Shown here: in pieces, positions 17,197-24,164 of the stretch
Layout: the number at the start of each line of letters is the position of its first letter
How positions within the stretch are numbered: the first letter of the stretch is position 1
Assembly (NCBI GenBank): GCA_003224085.1
Contig: QHYK01000075.1
Coordinates: 1 to 47,699 of the forward strand
DNA length: 47,699 nucleotides
Source of the DNA: Acidobacteriota bacterium
GTDB taxonomy: Bacteria > Acidobacteriota > Terriglobia > Acidiferrales > UBA7541
Direction: 5' to 3'
Made by a program: the position numbers and the translations under genes
Notes under the pieces: generated by a model
Database searches by the model: none
The model's input: the letters and a program-made list of their open reading frames with translations, nothing else
What the model was told of the DNA's origin: nothing

Positions 17197-17225
17197 TTGC
17201 GAGCGGGAAAAGGCGTTTCTATAAT
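17197..17225 (+). promoter_or_regulatory. sigma-70-type promoter, TTGCGA - 17 bp - TATAAT
   Basis: TTGCGA at 17197-17202 and a perfect TATAAT at 17220-17225 are separated by 17 bases, which is the optimal spacing. Transcription should start near 17232, giving a 33-base leader for the coiled-coil gene at 17265. The element abuts the Shine-Dalgarno sequence (about 17191-17197) of the divergent rhomboid gene. Confidence 0.75.
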
Positions 17226-17264
17226 ACAGAAAACGCGCGGAATGTCGCGGGCAAGGGGTGGCCA

Positions 17265-17537
17265 ATGGGGCGGTTCGAGGAGTACGGTAGACGCATCGAC
17301 AGCGAAATCGCCCGGCTGAAACAAATGAAAAACTTCGAAGATTTCGGGAAACGCGTGGACGAAGAACTCTCACGCATCAGAAGCTTTTTGAAAGAAGACG
17401 TGGCGCCGGAAACGGAGAAGCGCACGGCACAGTTTTTGCGCGAAGTGTCCGAGAAACTGAGCGAAGCGGCGAGCTGGATCGAAGAACGCAACGCCGCGCG
17501 CAATTCGCAGAAATCAGAAAAATCCTCCCAGTCCTGA
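17265..17537 (+). CDS. small coiled-coil protein
   Basis: A 90-residue, highly charged protein that is helical throughout (heptad-like spacing in RIDSEIARLKQMKNFEDFGK and the following helix), with a Ser-rich tail. No signal peptide or membrane segment. AAGGGG precedes the ATG at 17265. The promoter at 17197-17225 is positioned to drive it and the following rlpA gene, which begins 13 bases after its stop. Relatives are conserved in Acidobacteria with unknown function. Being in front of an envelope lytic enzyme, a cell-envelope or division link is possible, but only by context. Confidence 0.7.
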   Translation: MGRFEEYGRRIDSEIARLKQMKNFEDFGKRVDEELSRIRSFLKEDVAPETEKRTAQFLREVSEKLSEAASWIEERNAARNSQKSEKSSQS

Positions 17538-17550
17538 ACGCGGGCGGGCC

Positions 17551-18414
17551 TTGAAGAAACCATCCAAGAGGTCTCGCAGGGCGCGGAAAGGGGGCGGGCG
17601 GCCAACCTGCTTCCCCGGCGGGCAGAGACTGCGCAGGGTTCTTTATTTTGGCTCGACTACTTTGTTTTTGCTGGCCCTGGCTGGGGCCGGCTGCGCCGGG
17701 CGGAGGCCGATTGCAGGGCGACAGCCACCTCCGCCGCAGCCCACGAGCACGCCGCCGGGGACCGAAGAATCGGCGAAACGCTCGAGGGATGTTCCGGAGA
17801 CAACCTCCAGTAGGCCGGTAGCAACGCCAACACGAGACAGGCCCATTCCGGCGCCTGCTCCGACCGGGTACACCGAGCAAGGAAACGCTTCGTGGTACGG
17901 AGAGCCCTTTCATGGGCGGCGCGCTTCGAACGGCGAAGTCTACGACATGTATAAGCTCACCGCGGCGCATCGCACGCTGCCATTCGACACCATGGTGCGG
18001 GTGACAAACCTTAATAATGGCAAGAGCACCACGGTTCGAATCACGGACCGCGGGCCGTTTGTGGACAATCGCATTATCGACGTTTCGCTGGCGGCCGCGC
18101 GAGAGATTGACCTGGTGGGGCCCGGGGTCGCGCCTGTGCGTGTGGAGGTGCTGGGCAACGTGGATCCTACGGCGGGTTTTTTCACGGTGCAGGTGGGAGC
18201 GTTCCGCGACCGTGGCAATGCGGACCGGTTGCGGGATCGGCTGAACGTTTCCCACTCGCCGATTTTCATCCAGCAATATGACGCGCCGGAAGGGACGTTC
18301 TACCGGGTTCGAGTGGGGAGAATCTCGGGTGAAAATGCGGCCCAGCAATTTGCCGAGCAATTGCGTTCGCGCGAAGGATTTTCACCGTTTGTCGTAAGGC
18401 TCGATGAGCAATAG
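17551..18414 (+). CDS. RlpA-family septal lytic transglycosylase with SPOR domain
   Basis: A 287-residue exported protein. The TTG start is followed by a long basic leader, a hydrophobic segment (TTLFLLALAGAGC) with a lipobox-like end at C48, and a Pro-rich spacer. The double-psi beta-barrel domain (about 105-200) has GNASWYGEPFHGRRASNGE and ITDRGPF, where the Asp corresponds to the catalytic position of RlpA. A C-terminal SPOR domain (about 210-285; FFTVQVGAFRDRGNAD) binds denuded peptidoglycan at division septa. RlpA cleaves such naked glycan strands. It is probably cotranscribed with the preceding coiled-coil gene. Confidence 0.92.
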   Translation: MKKPSKRSRRARKGGGRPTCFPGGQRLRRVLYFGSTTLFLLALAGAGCAGRRPIAGRQPPPPQPTSTPPGTEESAKRSRDVPETTSSRPVATPTRDRPIPAPAPTGYTEQGNASWYGEPFHGRRASNGEVYDMYKLTAAHRTLPFDTMVRVTNLNNGKSTTVRITDRGPFVDNRIIDVSLAAAREIDLVGPGVAPVRVEVLGNVDPTAGFFTVQVGAFRDRGNADRLRDRLNVSHSPIFIQQYDAPEGTFYRVRVGRISGENAAQQFAEQLRSREGFSPFVVRLDEQ

Positions 18415-18428
18415 GCGGGTAGAGCCAG

Positions 18429-18600
18429 CTAACTCCTTACCCCGTACTTTGCGAAAATCCCAAGAATAACCGGTATGTCCGCTCCGGCGTGGAAAAGGGC
18501 AGACGCCCACAACGCCTGCGTTTTCTGCCTCAGATAGCCCCAAGCAAGGGGCAAAAGGAAAACGACCGCCAGAAAGCCAAGAAGATGGGGAGTGTAGGTT
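18429..18600 (-). pseudogene. C-terminal scrap of a CPBP-type intramembrane protease
   Basis: Read on the minus strand, about 50 codons encode LGFLAVVFLLPLAWGYLRQK, then TQALWASALFHAGADIPVIL and a stop at 18429-18431. This matches the last two membrane helices of CAAX/CPBP proteases, including the conserved FHAGAD with its metal-binding His. Nothing upstream (18600-18800) matches the rest of the family, which needs about 200 more residues including the EExxxR motif. It is a decayed 3' end. Confidence 0.55.
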
Positions 18601-18807
18601 ACCGGCCTGTGAGCGATGGGGAAGGTCCGGCTAAGGGGCTAGGGCTGTCAAGGCGGCGAAGAATGCGATGGCCTACGAGAAGGCCAAATTTGAGGTTCCC
18701 CTTTTGGATGAGCCCGCGAAGACTTACCGCGAGCGATGGTCCTTTGACTTTTCCTGGCCTTCGTTTCCCGCTATTCTTGCGCTTCACGCATAAGCGAGGA
18801 GCGAGTT
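18601..18807. other. spacer without a recognisable gene
   Basis: Frames here are short and unlike any family I know. The region joins the protease scrap to the HIT gene. GAGGAGCGAG (about 18795-18804) is the HIT ribosome-binding site. Confidence 0.35.
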
Positions 18808-19152
18808 ATGAACGCAAACTGCTTATTTTGCAAGATCGCGGCGAAGCAAATTCCGTCGAAGATTGTGTATGAGGATCTCGAGGTGTTTGCGTTTGAGGAC
18901 ATCAGCCCGCAGGCTCCCACGCACATCCTGATCTGTCCGCGGAAGCATTTCGAGTCGCTGACGGATGCAAGCCCCGAAGATCAAGCGTTGCTCGGTAGAC
19001 TCCAGCTCGTGGCCGCGCAGCTGGCTCGCGAGCGCGAGCTCCTTGCGGGCTATCGCACGGTGCTGAATAACGGCGAAGGCGCCGGGCAATCGGTGTTTCA
19101 TCTGCATTTGCATTTGCTGGGCGGGAGGCGGTTCCGCTGGCCGCCGGGATAA
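18808..19152 (+). CDS. HIT-family (HINT-like) nucleotide-binding protein
   Basis: A 114-residue protein of HINT type and normal length. The histidine triad is HLHLHLL at 98-104 (H98, H100, H102), which in the family forms the nucleophile and phosphate-binding pocket. C5 and C8 (LFCK preceded by NANC) form a CxxC seen in zinc-binding HINT proteins. These enzymes hydrolyse nucleoside phosphoramidates and adenylated lysines. The tail after the triad is short and Arg-rich. Apparently a single gene. Confidence 0.92.
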   Translation: MNANCLFCKIAAKQIPSKIVYEDLEVFAFEDISPQAPTHILICPRKHFESLTDASPEDQALLGRLQLVAAQLARERELLAGYRTVLNNGEGAGQSVFHLHLHLLGGRRFRWPPG

Positions 19153-19197
19153 GGGGCAGTTGTTGGTTTTCGTTGTCAGCGGTTAGTAGGGGGCCTT

Positions 19198-19594
19198 ACT
19201 CGTGACGCCGCGATTCTCGATCGCGTGGAAGCGGTTTCGCGAGACTACTTCGGCGAAGCGTTGCGGCACGGCATGTACCTGGGTTGGATGGCTGATCGCA
19301 GGGACACGTCGTGGGTGGAGGAGGAAGGTGGCGGACTGGCCAGGCTATCCAGGCGAGGATCATGCGAAGCGGGCTTGGATCCTCAACCTGTACACCGAGC
19401 CCGAAGCCCGGCGCTGCGGCGTGGCGAGGAAATTGATGCAGGCCATGATTGACTGGTGCCGAAGCGAGGGATACGGAGCGGTGTCTCTTCACGCGAGTGC
19501 GGCGGGGCGGCCACGATATGAGAGCATGGGGTTCCAACAAACGAACGAGATGACGCTTAAGTTCGAGTGCATTCGATCTTTATGGGATTCCCAT
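19198..19594 (+). pseudogene. GNAT acetyltransferase, frameshifted and N-terminally truncated
   Basis: The first frame encodes ILDRVEAVSRDYFGEALRHG and MYLGWMADRRD. The matching continuation, VADWPGYPGEDHAKRAWILN then LYTEPEARRCGVARKLMQAM and YESMGFQQTNEMTL, is in another frame. The short stretch between (about 19300-19330) passes through a third frame (VVGGGG), implying two indels in a G-rich run. Family members also have 30-40 more residues at the N terminus. The acetyl-CoA-binding loop is RRCGVARK. The frame runs through the terminator hairpin, so the original stop seems lost. Not expected to be active. Confidence 0.7.
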
Positions 19595-19627
19595 AAAAAA
19601 GGCCGAGCCATTGGCTCGGCCTTTTTT
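19578..19627. terminator. double hairpin, bidirectional terminator
   Basis: Two hairpins in a row. The first is TTTATGGGA/TCCCATAAA (19579-19597). The second is a perfect AAAAAAGGCCGAGCCA/GGCTCGGCCTTTTTT stem (19595-19627) with A and T tracts on both sides, so it can stop transcription from either strand. It lies between the broken GNAT gene and the convergent secreted-protein gene at 19668. Confidence 0.9.
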
Positions 19628-19667
19628 ATGTGCTGAGGTATTGTCAAAAAACCCGAGGAATAGTCTT

Positions 19668-20186
19668 TTAGTGCACGCCGAAATATTCGACGTGGACGTA
19701 GCGGCCAAGGCGGGCGTTGAAGAGCAGATACCAGCCCGGATGATGGTCGTCGTTGTAGACGTAAACTTGATCGTGGTCCCACTGCCAATCGCGGCAACGG
19801 TCAAGATCGTAGGGAGCCACGACCCAGTCGGAGTTGTCATACAAAAAGATGTGGCGAGTGCGGTAATCAAAGCGGCGCGCAACGAAGACTTCTCTCACAT
19901 GGGCGTAGCGGCCATGGGGATACGCGCGGCCTGGGCGGATGCGTTCGTGCTCCGAATCCCAATCCCGGTTATGGGGATTGTGTGGATTATCCCAACCCTT
20001 GTGTTTGCCGTTATCGTGATCCTCGCGATCGCCGTCGTCACCGCCTTGTTTGTCCCGGCCCTTATGCTTGCCATTATCGTGCCGCTCATCGCGGTCACGG
20101 TGGTCGTCGCGATCTTGCGGCGGCGCGGCCAGAGCCAGCGTGGCTGCCAATGCCGTGAAAATAATTCCCGCAAAGAATTTGCGCAT
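19668..20186 (-). CDS. exported His/Asp-rich protein
   Basis: A 172-residue protein with a clear signal peptide (MRKFFAGIIFTALAATLALA, cleavage near APP). Residues 22-75 are almost entirely Asp, His, Arg, Gly, Asn and Lys, with HDNGKHKG occurring twice. The second half is richer in aromatic residues (HIFLYDNSDWVVAPYDLDR, YNDDHHPGWYLLF) and probably folded. AGGAG is nine bases before the ATG. The composition suggests metal or polyanion binding outside the cytoplasm, but that is inference. I recall similar envelope proteins in Acidobacteria with no function. Terminated by the double hairpin at 19578-19627. Confidence 0.75.
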   Translation of the reverse strand: MRKFFAGIIFTALAATLALAAPPQDRDDHRDRDERHDNGKHKGRDKQGGDDGDREDHDNGKHKGWDNPHNPHNRDWDSEHERIRPGRAYPHGRYAHVREVFVARRFDYRTRHIFLYDNSDWVVAPYDLDRCRDWQWDHDQVYVYNDDHHPGWYLLFNARLGRYVHVEYFGVH

Positions 20187-20410
20187 GAGTGTTCTCTCCT
20201 GAATCGTAAGGCCGAACCGGATTCTGTTACTGGATTGTCCCGTGGATCACCGGACCGGCGTATCGCAGGCGGCTTTGAGCGCCTCTGCTATGTTTAACAC
20301 ATTTCGCGGGGAATGGTTTCGCGGGTGCTCATTTCAGTACGTCTCGTGGAGCGAGCAGTGCAAGCCGTTCCCGGCTTGGGAAAATGCTCTGTTCGTTTTC
20401 TTGCAAGCCT

Positions 20411-20416
20411 TATAAT
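20411..20416 (+). promoter_or_regulatory. TATAAT -10 element before the beta-lactamase-fold gene
   Basis: A perfect TATAAT. Transcription from it would begin near 20423, leaving a 16-base leader that still contains the GGAGG at 20428-20432 used by the TTG start at 20439. No good -35 hexamer is visible at 16-18 bases. The element argues against the ATG at 20415, which lies inside it. Confidence 0.5.
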
Positions 20417-20438
20417 GCCCTCGACTCGGAGGTCCTCC

Positions 20439-21383
20439 TTGCTGAAAAAGATGCTTATCCTTGCGGCATGCGTAGCGGTGATCTGTGCCTGCACACCTTT
20501 GTCTGCGAGTCCGCAGCAGGATTCCCAGGAGAAAGAACAAATCCTGTGGCAAAAACTCGCGGCGACGATCAAGGAAGTAGACGGCAAGCTCGATGGCGTG
20601 CTTGCCGTGGCCATCCTGGACCTCTCCACCGACCAAAAATATTTGCTGCACGCCGATGAGGCGATGCCGACGGCGAGTTCCATCAAAATCGCGATTCTCG
20701 CGGAGCTTTACCGGCAGGCGCAACAAGGGAAGGTCAAGCTGACGGATTTTTATACCTTGCAGCGGTCGGACATGGTCGGCGGAAGCGGGATCACCAGAGT
20801 GCTCACGCCGGGGATGACGCGGCTAACGCTGCGCGACGTGGCGGGACTGATGATTTCCGTGAGCGACAATTCGGCGACGAACGTGGTTATCGACCGCATT
20901 GGAATGGAAAATGTGAACGCGCTGCTCGATTCGCTGGGGCTGACGCACACGCGGCTGCGGCGCAAGATGATGGACCTCGAGGCGGCTTCGGAGGGAAGAG
21001 AAAACTTCGCGACACCACGCGAGATGGCGCTGCTGCTCGAAAATCTCTACCGGGGCAAGGTTTTAGATCAGCAAATGACAGACGATTTTTTCAACTTGCT
21101 CAGCGTGCACAAAGAAAGCTACATTCCGCGAAATTTGCCGGAAGATTTGAAGGTGGCAAACAAGCCGGGAGAACTGGAAGGCGTGCGCAACGATTCCGGG
21201 ATTGTTTTTACCGGCAAACGTCCTTATGTCATTAGCGTGATGACCGCATATTTGCGGCGCGAACGGGACGGCGGCGATGCCATCGCAAAGATTTCCGACG
21301 CTGCCTACCTGATGTTTGACCGCCTGAGCCGCGCATCGGAATGGGGGCGTGTAATTTCGCCCCACGATACAGGAAATCCCTGA
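20439..21383 (+). CDS. class A beta-lactamase-fold serine hydrolase
   Basis: A 314-residue exported protein. The TTG start at 20439 has GGAGG six bases upstream and yields a signal peptide (MLILAACVAVICACTPLSA). The active-site SxxK is S80-S81-I82-K83, the SDN loop is S142-D143-N144, and the third motif is K242-P243-G244, where true class A beta-lactamases have KTG/KSG. The usual ExxLN of the omega loop is not obvious (EGREN at 185-189 stands there). Such relatives are often annotated as beta-lactamases but may be esterases or peptidase-like hydrolases. A resistance phenotype should not be assumed. Confidence 0.85.
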   Translation: MLKKMLILAACVAVICACTPLSASPQQDSQEKEQILWQKLAATIKEVDGKLDGVLAVAILDLSTDQKYLLHADEAMPTASSIKIAILAELYRQAQQGKVKLTDFYTLQRSDMVGGSGITRVLTPGMTRLTLRDVAGLMISVSDNSATNVVIDRIGMENVNALLDSLGLTHTRLRRKMMDLEAASEGRENFATPREMALLLENLYRGKVLDQQMTDDFFNLLSVHKESYIPRNLPEDLKVANKPGELEGVRNDSGIVFTGKRPYVISVMTAYLRRERDGGDAIAKISDAAYLMFDRLSRASEWGRVISPHDTGNP

Positions 21384-21408
21384 GCCCATCCTACCCGGCT
21401 TGCTCTGC

Positions 21409-22884
21409 TCAGGGGGCAACTACCTCTCTCAATTTCGTCTTGACGTGGACTGCCGAGAGGCTCGAAGCATCCCAGCCGCCGCCCAGCGCCTTGATGAGCA
21501 AAACGCTTGTGACCAAGCGCTGACCGCGGATCACCGCGAGTTGCTGCTCATTGTTTAATAAAGTTTGCTGGGCAGTGACGACGTCCAGGTAATTGACGAG
21601 CCCGCCGGTATAGCGATCGGTGGAAATATTCAGCGTGCGCCGGGCGGCGTCTACGGCCTGCTCCTGCGAGTGAAACGCCTGGTCGAGAATCATCAGGCCG
21701 GTCACGTCATCCTGCACTTCGCCAAATGCAGCGAGAACGGTATTGCGGTAGGCGGCTACACTCGCATCGTAATCCGCCTTCGCAAATTGCGTTTGCGCGC
21801 GCCGCGAACCGCCGGTGAAAACGGCTTCGGCGGCGTCGGCTCCCACGGCCCAGACCGTGCTTTGCACATTCAGAAGCTTGGCGATATCGGTCGCCTGCCA
21901 TCCGCCGTTTGCAAAAAGATTCAACGAGGGAAAGTAGGCGGCTCGGGCTATGCCGATTTGCGCGTTGGCCACGGCCATCTGGCGCTCGGCTTCGGCGATG
22001 TCCGGGCGCCGCTCGAGCAGATCCGACGGCAGCCCGGCATCGAGCCCGGGAGGCTCCGCGTTCAATTCCCTCGGCGGGAGACGAAAGTCGGGCGCGGGTT
22101 TTCCAACCAGGACGGCAATGGCGTCCTCGAACTGCTTTCGTTGCTGCTGAAGCAAGATTGCTTGAGTGCGCGTGGTATTGAGAAGCGTCTCTTCTTGCGC
22201 GACGTCTAGGCCCGAGGCCACCCCTCCTTTGTGGCGCGAGTCCACCAGCTGCAAGCCTTTCTGCAGCGTCTCGACCGTGCGATTCAGGATGCCCAGCTCG
22301 GTATCGAGCTGGCGGACGGTGAAGTAATCGCCCGCAAGTTCCGAAGTGATGACCAGGCGCACGTTTTCGAGGTCGGCAGCGGAAGCCTGGTAGGAGGCTT
22401 GCGCGGTTTCGATGCTGCGGCGCCGCCGGCCGAACAAGTCCACTTCGTACCCGGCTTGGAAGGGGAGAGAAAGGTTGTTCACCGTAACCGGGCCGACAGC
22501 GACGGGACCCGCGCCCGGGTGAAGCGTGGGAACACGCTGGCGCTGCGCAGCGGGCGCGGTGGAAAGCGTCGGAAACTGCGCGGCAATTTGTACGGCGGCG
22601 GAAGCGCGGGCCTGCTCCAGGCGCGCAACGGCAACTTTGATGGTCTGGTTCGCGTCCAGAGTCTGCTTCTCAAGTGCGTTCAGTTCTTCGTCCTGAAAAA
22701 CGCCCCACCACTCCCCTTTGGGCACGCCCTCTTTGGGCGTGCTTTCGCGCCAAGGTTCCGGGACATCCCATTTGGCGGGCACCGGGGCCGAGGGGCGCTG
22801 ATATTTCGGCCCGACGGTGCAACCGGCAGCGAAAACAAAGACAGCCATGCTGTTCAAAACAGCGAAGTTCTTGCCACTTTTCAT
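21409..22884 (-). CDS. RND efflux outer-membrane channel (NodT/OprM family)
   Basis: A 491-residue TolC-like outer-membrane factor and the third part of a tripartite efflux system. The N terminus is a lipoprotein signal (VFVFAAGC). The body shows the duplicated OEP domain: alpha-helical hairpins near residues 75-230 and 300-470, with the family markers YEVDLFGRRRR and RRPDIAEAERQMAVANAQIG. It forms the trimeric exit duct. Its ATG overlaps the adaptor stop by one base (TAATG), so translation is coupled. Order on the minus strand is pump, adaptor, channel. Confidence 0.93.
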   Translation of the reverse strand: MKSGKNFAVLNSMAVFVFAAGCTVGPKYQRPSAPVPAKWDVPEPWRESTPKEGVPKGEWWGVFQDEELNALEKQTLDANQTIKVAVARLEQARASAAVQIAAQFPTLSTAPAAQRQRVPTLHPGAGPVAVGPVTVNNLSLPFQAGYEVDLFGRRRRSIETAQASYQASAADLENVRLVITSELAGDYFTVRQLDTELGILNRTVETLQKGLQLVDSRHKGGVASGLDVAQEETLLNTTRTQAILLQQQRKQFEDAIAVLVGKPAPDFRLPPRELNAEPPGLDAGLPSDLLERRPDIAEAERQMAVANAQIGIARAAYFPSLNLFANGGWQATDIAKLLNVQSTVWAVGADAAEAVFTGGSRRAQTQFAKADYDASVAAYRNTVLAAFGEVQDDVTGLMILDQAFHSQEQAVDAARRTLNISTDRYTGGLVNYLDVVTAQQTLLNNEQQLAVIRGQRLVTSVLLIKALGGGWDASSLSAVHVKTKLREVVAP

Positions 22885-24104
22885 TATGGTTTGCTGGAAC
22901 CTTGCGCGGCCGCTTGCGGCTTGCCTGGTGCGGCCCCGGCGTTCACGGCCATTTCTTTCACGTTCACTTGCTCGCCTTCGTCCAGCGAGTCCGCAGGATT
23001 CAGGACGATCCAGTCGGACCGTTGCAAGCCTTGCAAGACCTCGAGCGACGTGCCGTAATCGCGGCCGATGGTCAGCGGCTTCAAGTGAATCTTGTGATTG
23101 GGATCCACCACAACGGCGCGAAGGCCTTCGGAGCGGAACAAAAGGGCGTTGACCGGAACCGTCAGGCGTTCCGTCGTAACCTTGACTTGCAGATGTACCT
23201 GCGCGTAGCCCCCGGGAAGCAGCGCGCCATCATGGTTGGGCACGTCGACTTCGGTGAGTAGGGTGCGCGTGGCCGGGTCAATCGCCTCCGCGGTCCGCAC
23301 AACCTTTCCCTGAAACTGCTGGCCAGGATACTGGGTAAGTTCGAGAAATGCGCCAAGACCCGAGTGAACGGAAGGTGCGTTTATTTCCGGAACACTCACG
23401 TAAACGCGGATGGGGTCAGTCTGCGCCAGGGAAAAGAGCTGCTGCGAGGTGCCCCCATTCCCAGCGTTAATCAGCGTTCCGATGTCCACGTTGCGCCGCG
23501 TGATGACTCCACTGAAAGGCGCATAGATGTGCTTGAAGGATTCCAATTCCTCCAGGCGGCGGACGTTGGCTTCGGAAGATTGCACAATCGCCTTCTTGGC
23601 CTCCAGGTCGCCAATAGCATTGTCCACTTCCTGCTTGCTCACGCCATCCGTCTTTATGAGCTCGGAGTAACGCGTTGCTGTGATATCGGAAAGATGGGCG
23701 TTGGCCTTCGCTGTGTTTAGATCGGCGCGTGCCTGAGAGAGCTGTTGATCTACTTCGGGAGTGTCTATGTCCACGAGCAAATCCCCTTTTTTAACGCGGC
23801 TGCCGATATCGTGATACCACTTCTGCAGGTAACCGCTGGTTCGCGCGTAAATCGGGGATTCCACGTAGGCCTGCAAGGTTCCGGGAAGGACCAGATCCTC
23901 CTGGCCCGCCTCCGCGGCGGGGTGAATCACGGCGACGGTGGGAATCGCCATCGCTTCCGTTTCGTTGGCCAAGGCCTGATACTGCGCCCGCCGCTGAAAC
24001 AGGGTGAACCCGCCAAAAAACGCTAGCGCAATCACCAAGAAGAAAAGGTAGGTGAAAACCCTCCTTCCCTTGGTGTGCTGCCATTCGTGACGCTCAGAAT
24101 CCAT
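22884..24104 (-). CDS. RND efflux membrane-fusion (adaptor) protein
   Basis: A 406-residue periplasmic adaptor. The start is placed at the ATG at 24102-24104 (MDSERHEW) because GGGAGG lies about ten bases upstream; two ATG codons 24 bases earlier are alternatives. One membrane anchor (YLFFLVIALAFFGGFTL) is followed by the split barrel-sandwich domain (YLQKWYHDIGSRVKKGDLLV and FSGVITRRNVDIGTLI) around a helical hairpin, then the beta-barrel and membrane-proximal domains. The C terminus is low-complexity Ala/Pro/Gln. It bridges the pump at 24165-27359 and the channel at 21409-22884. Confidence 0.92.
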   Translation of the reverse strand: MDSERHEWQHTKGRRVFTYLFFLVIALAFFGGFTLFQRRAQYQALANETEAMAIPTVAVIHPAAEAGQEDLVLPGTLQAYVESPIYARTSGYLQKWYHDIGSRVKKGDLLVDIDTPEVDQQLSQARADLNTAKANAHLSDITATRYSELIKTDGVSKQEVDNAIGDLEAKKAIVQSSEANVRRLEELESFKHIYAPFSGVITRRNVDIGTLINAGNGGTSQQLFSLAQTDPIRVYVSVPEINAPSVHSGLGAFLELTQYPGQQFQGKVVRTAEAIDPATRTLLTEVDVPNHDGALLPGGYAQVHLQVKVTTERLTVPVNALLFRSEGLRAVVVDPNHKIHLKPLTIGRDYGTSLEVLQGLQRSDWIVLNPADSLDEGEQVNVKEMAVNAGAAPGKPQAAAQGSSKP

Positions 24105-24164
24105 CGAAACACCGCCTCCCATCATCACCCAAACGACCCGTAACTTCCATACCCAAAAGAATTC

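Noticed and set aside
18026-18050. GGTTCGAATCACGG looks like a tRNA T-loop
   Set aside because: It lies inside the RlpA domain coding sequence and no acceptor or anticodon stem can be built around it.
20204-20300. CCGGATTCTGTT near 20218 resembles the reverse complement of the 3' end of RNase P RNA
   Set aside because: The rest of the conserved RNase P core does not follow, and the region where it would lie is the beta-lactamase-fold gene.
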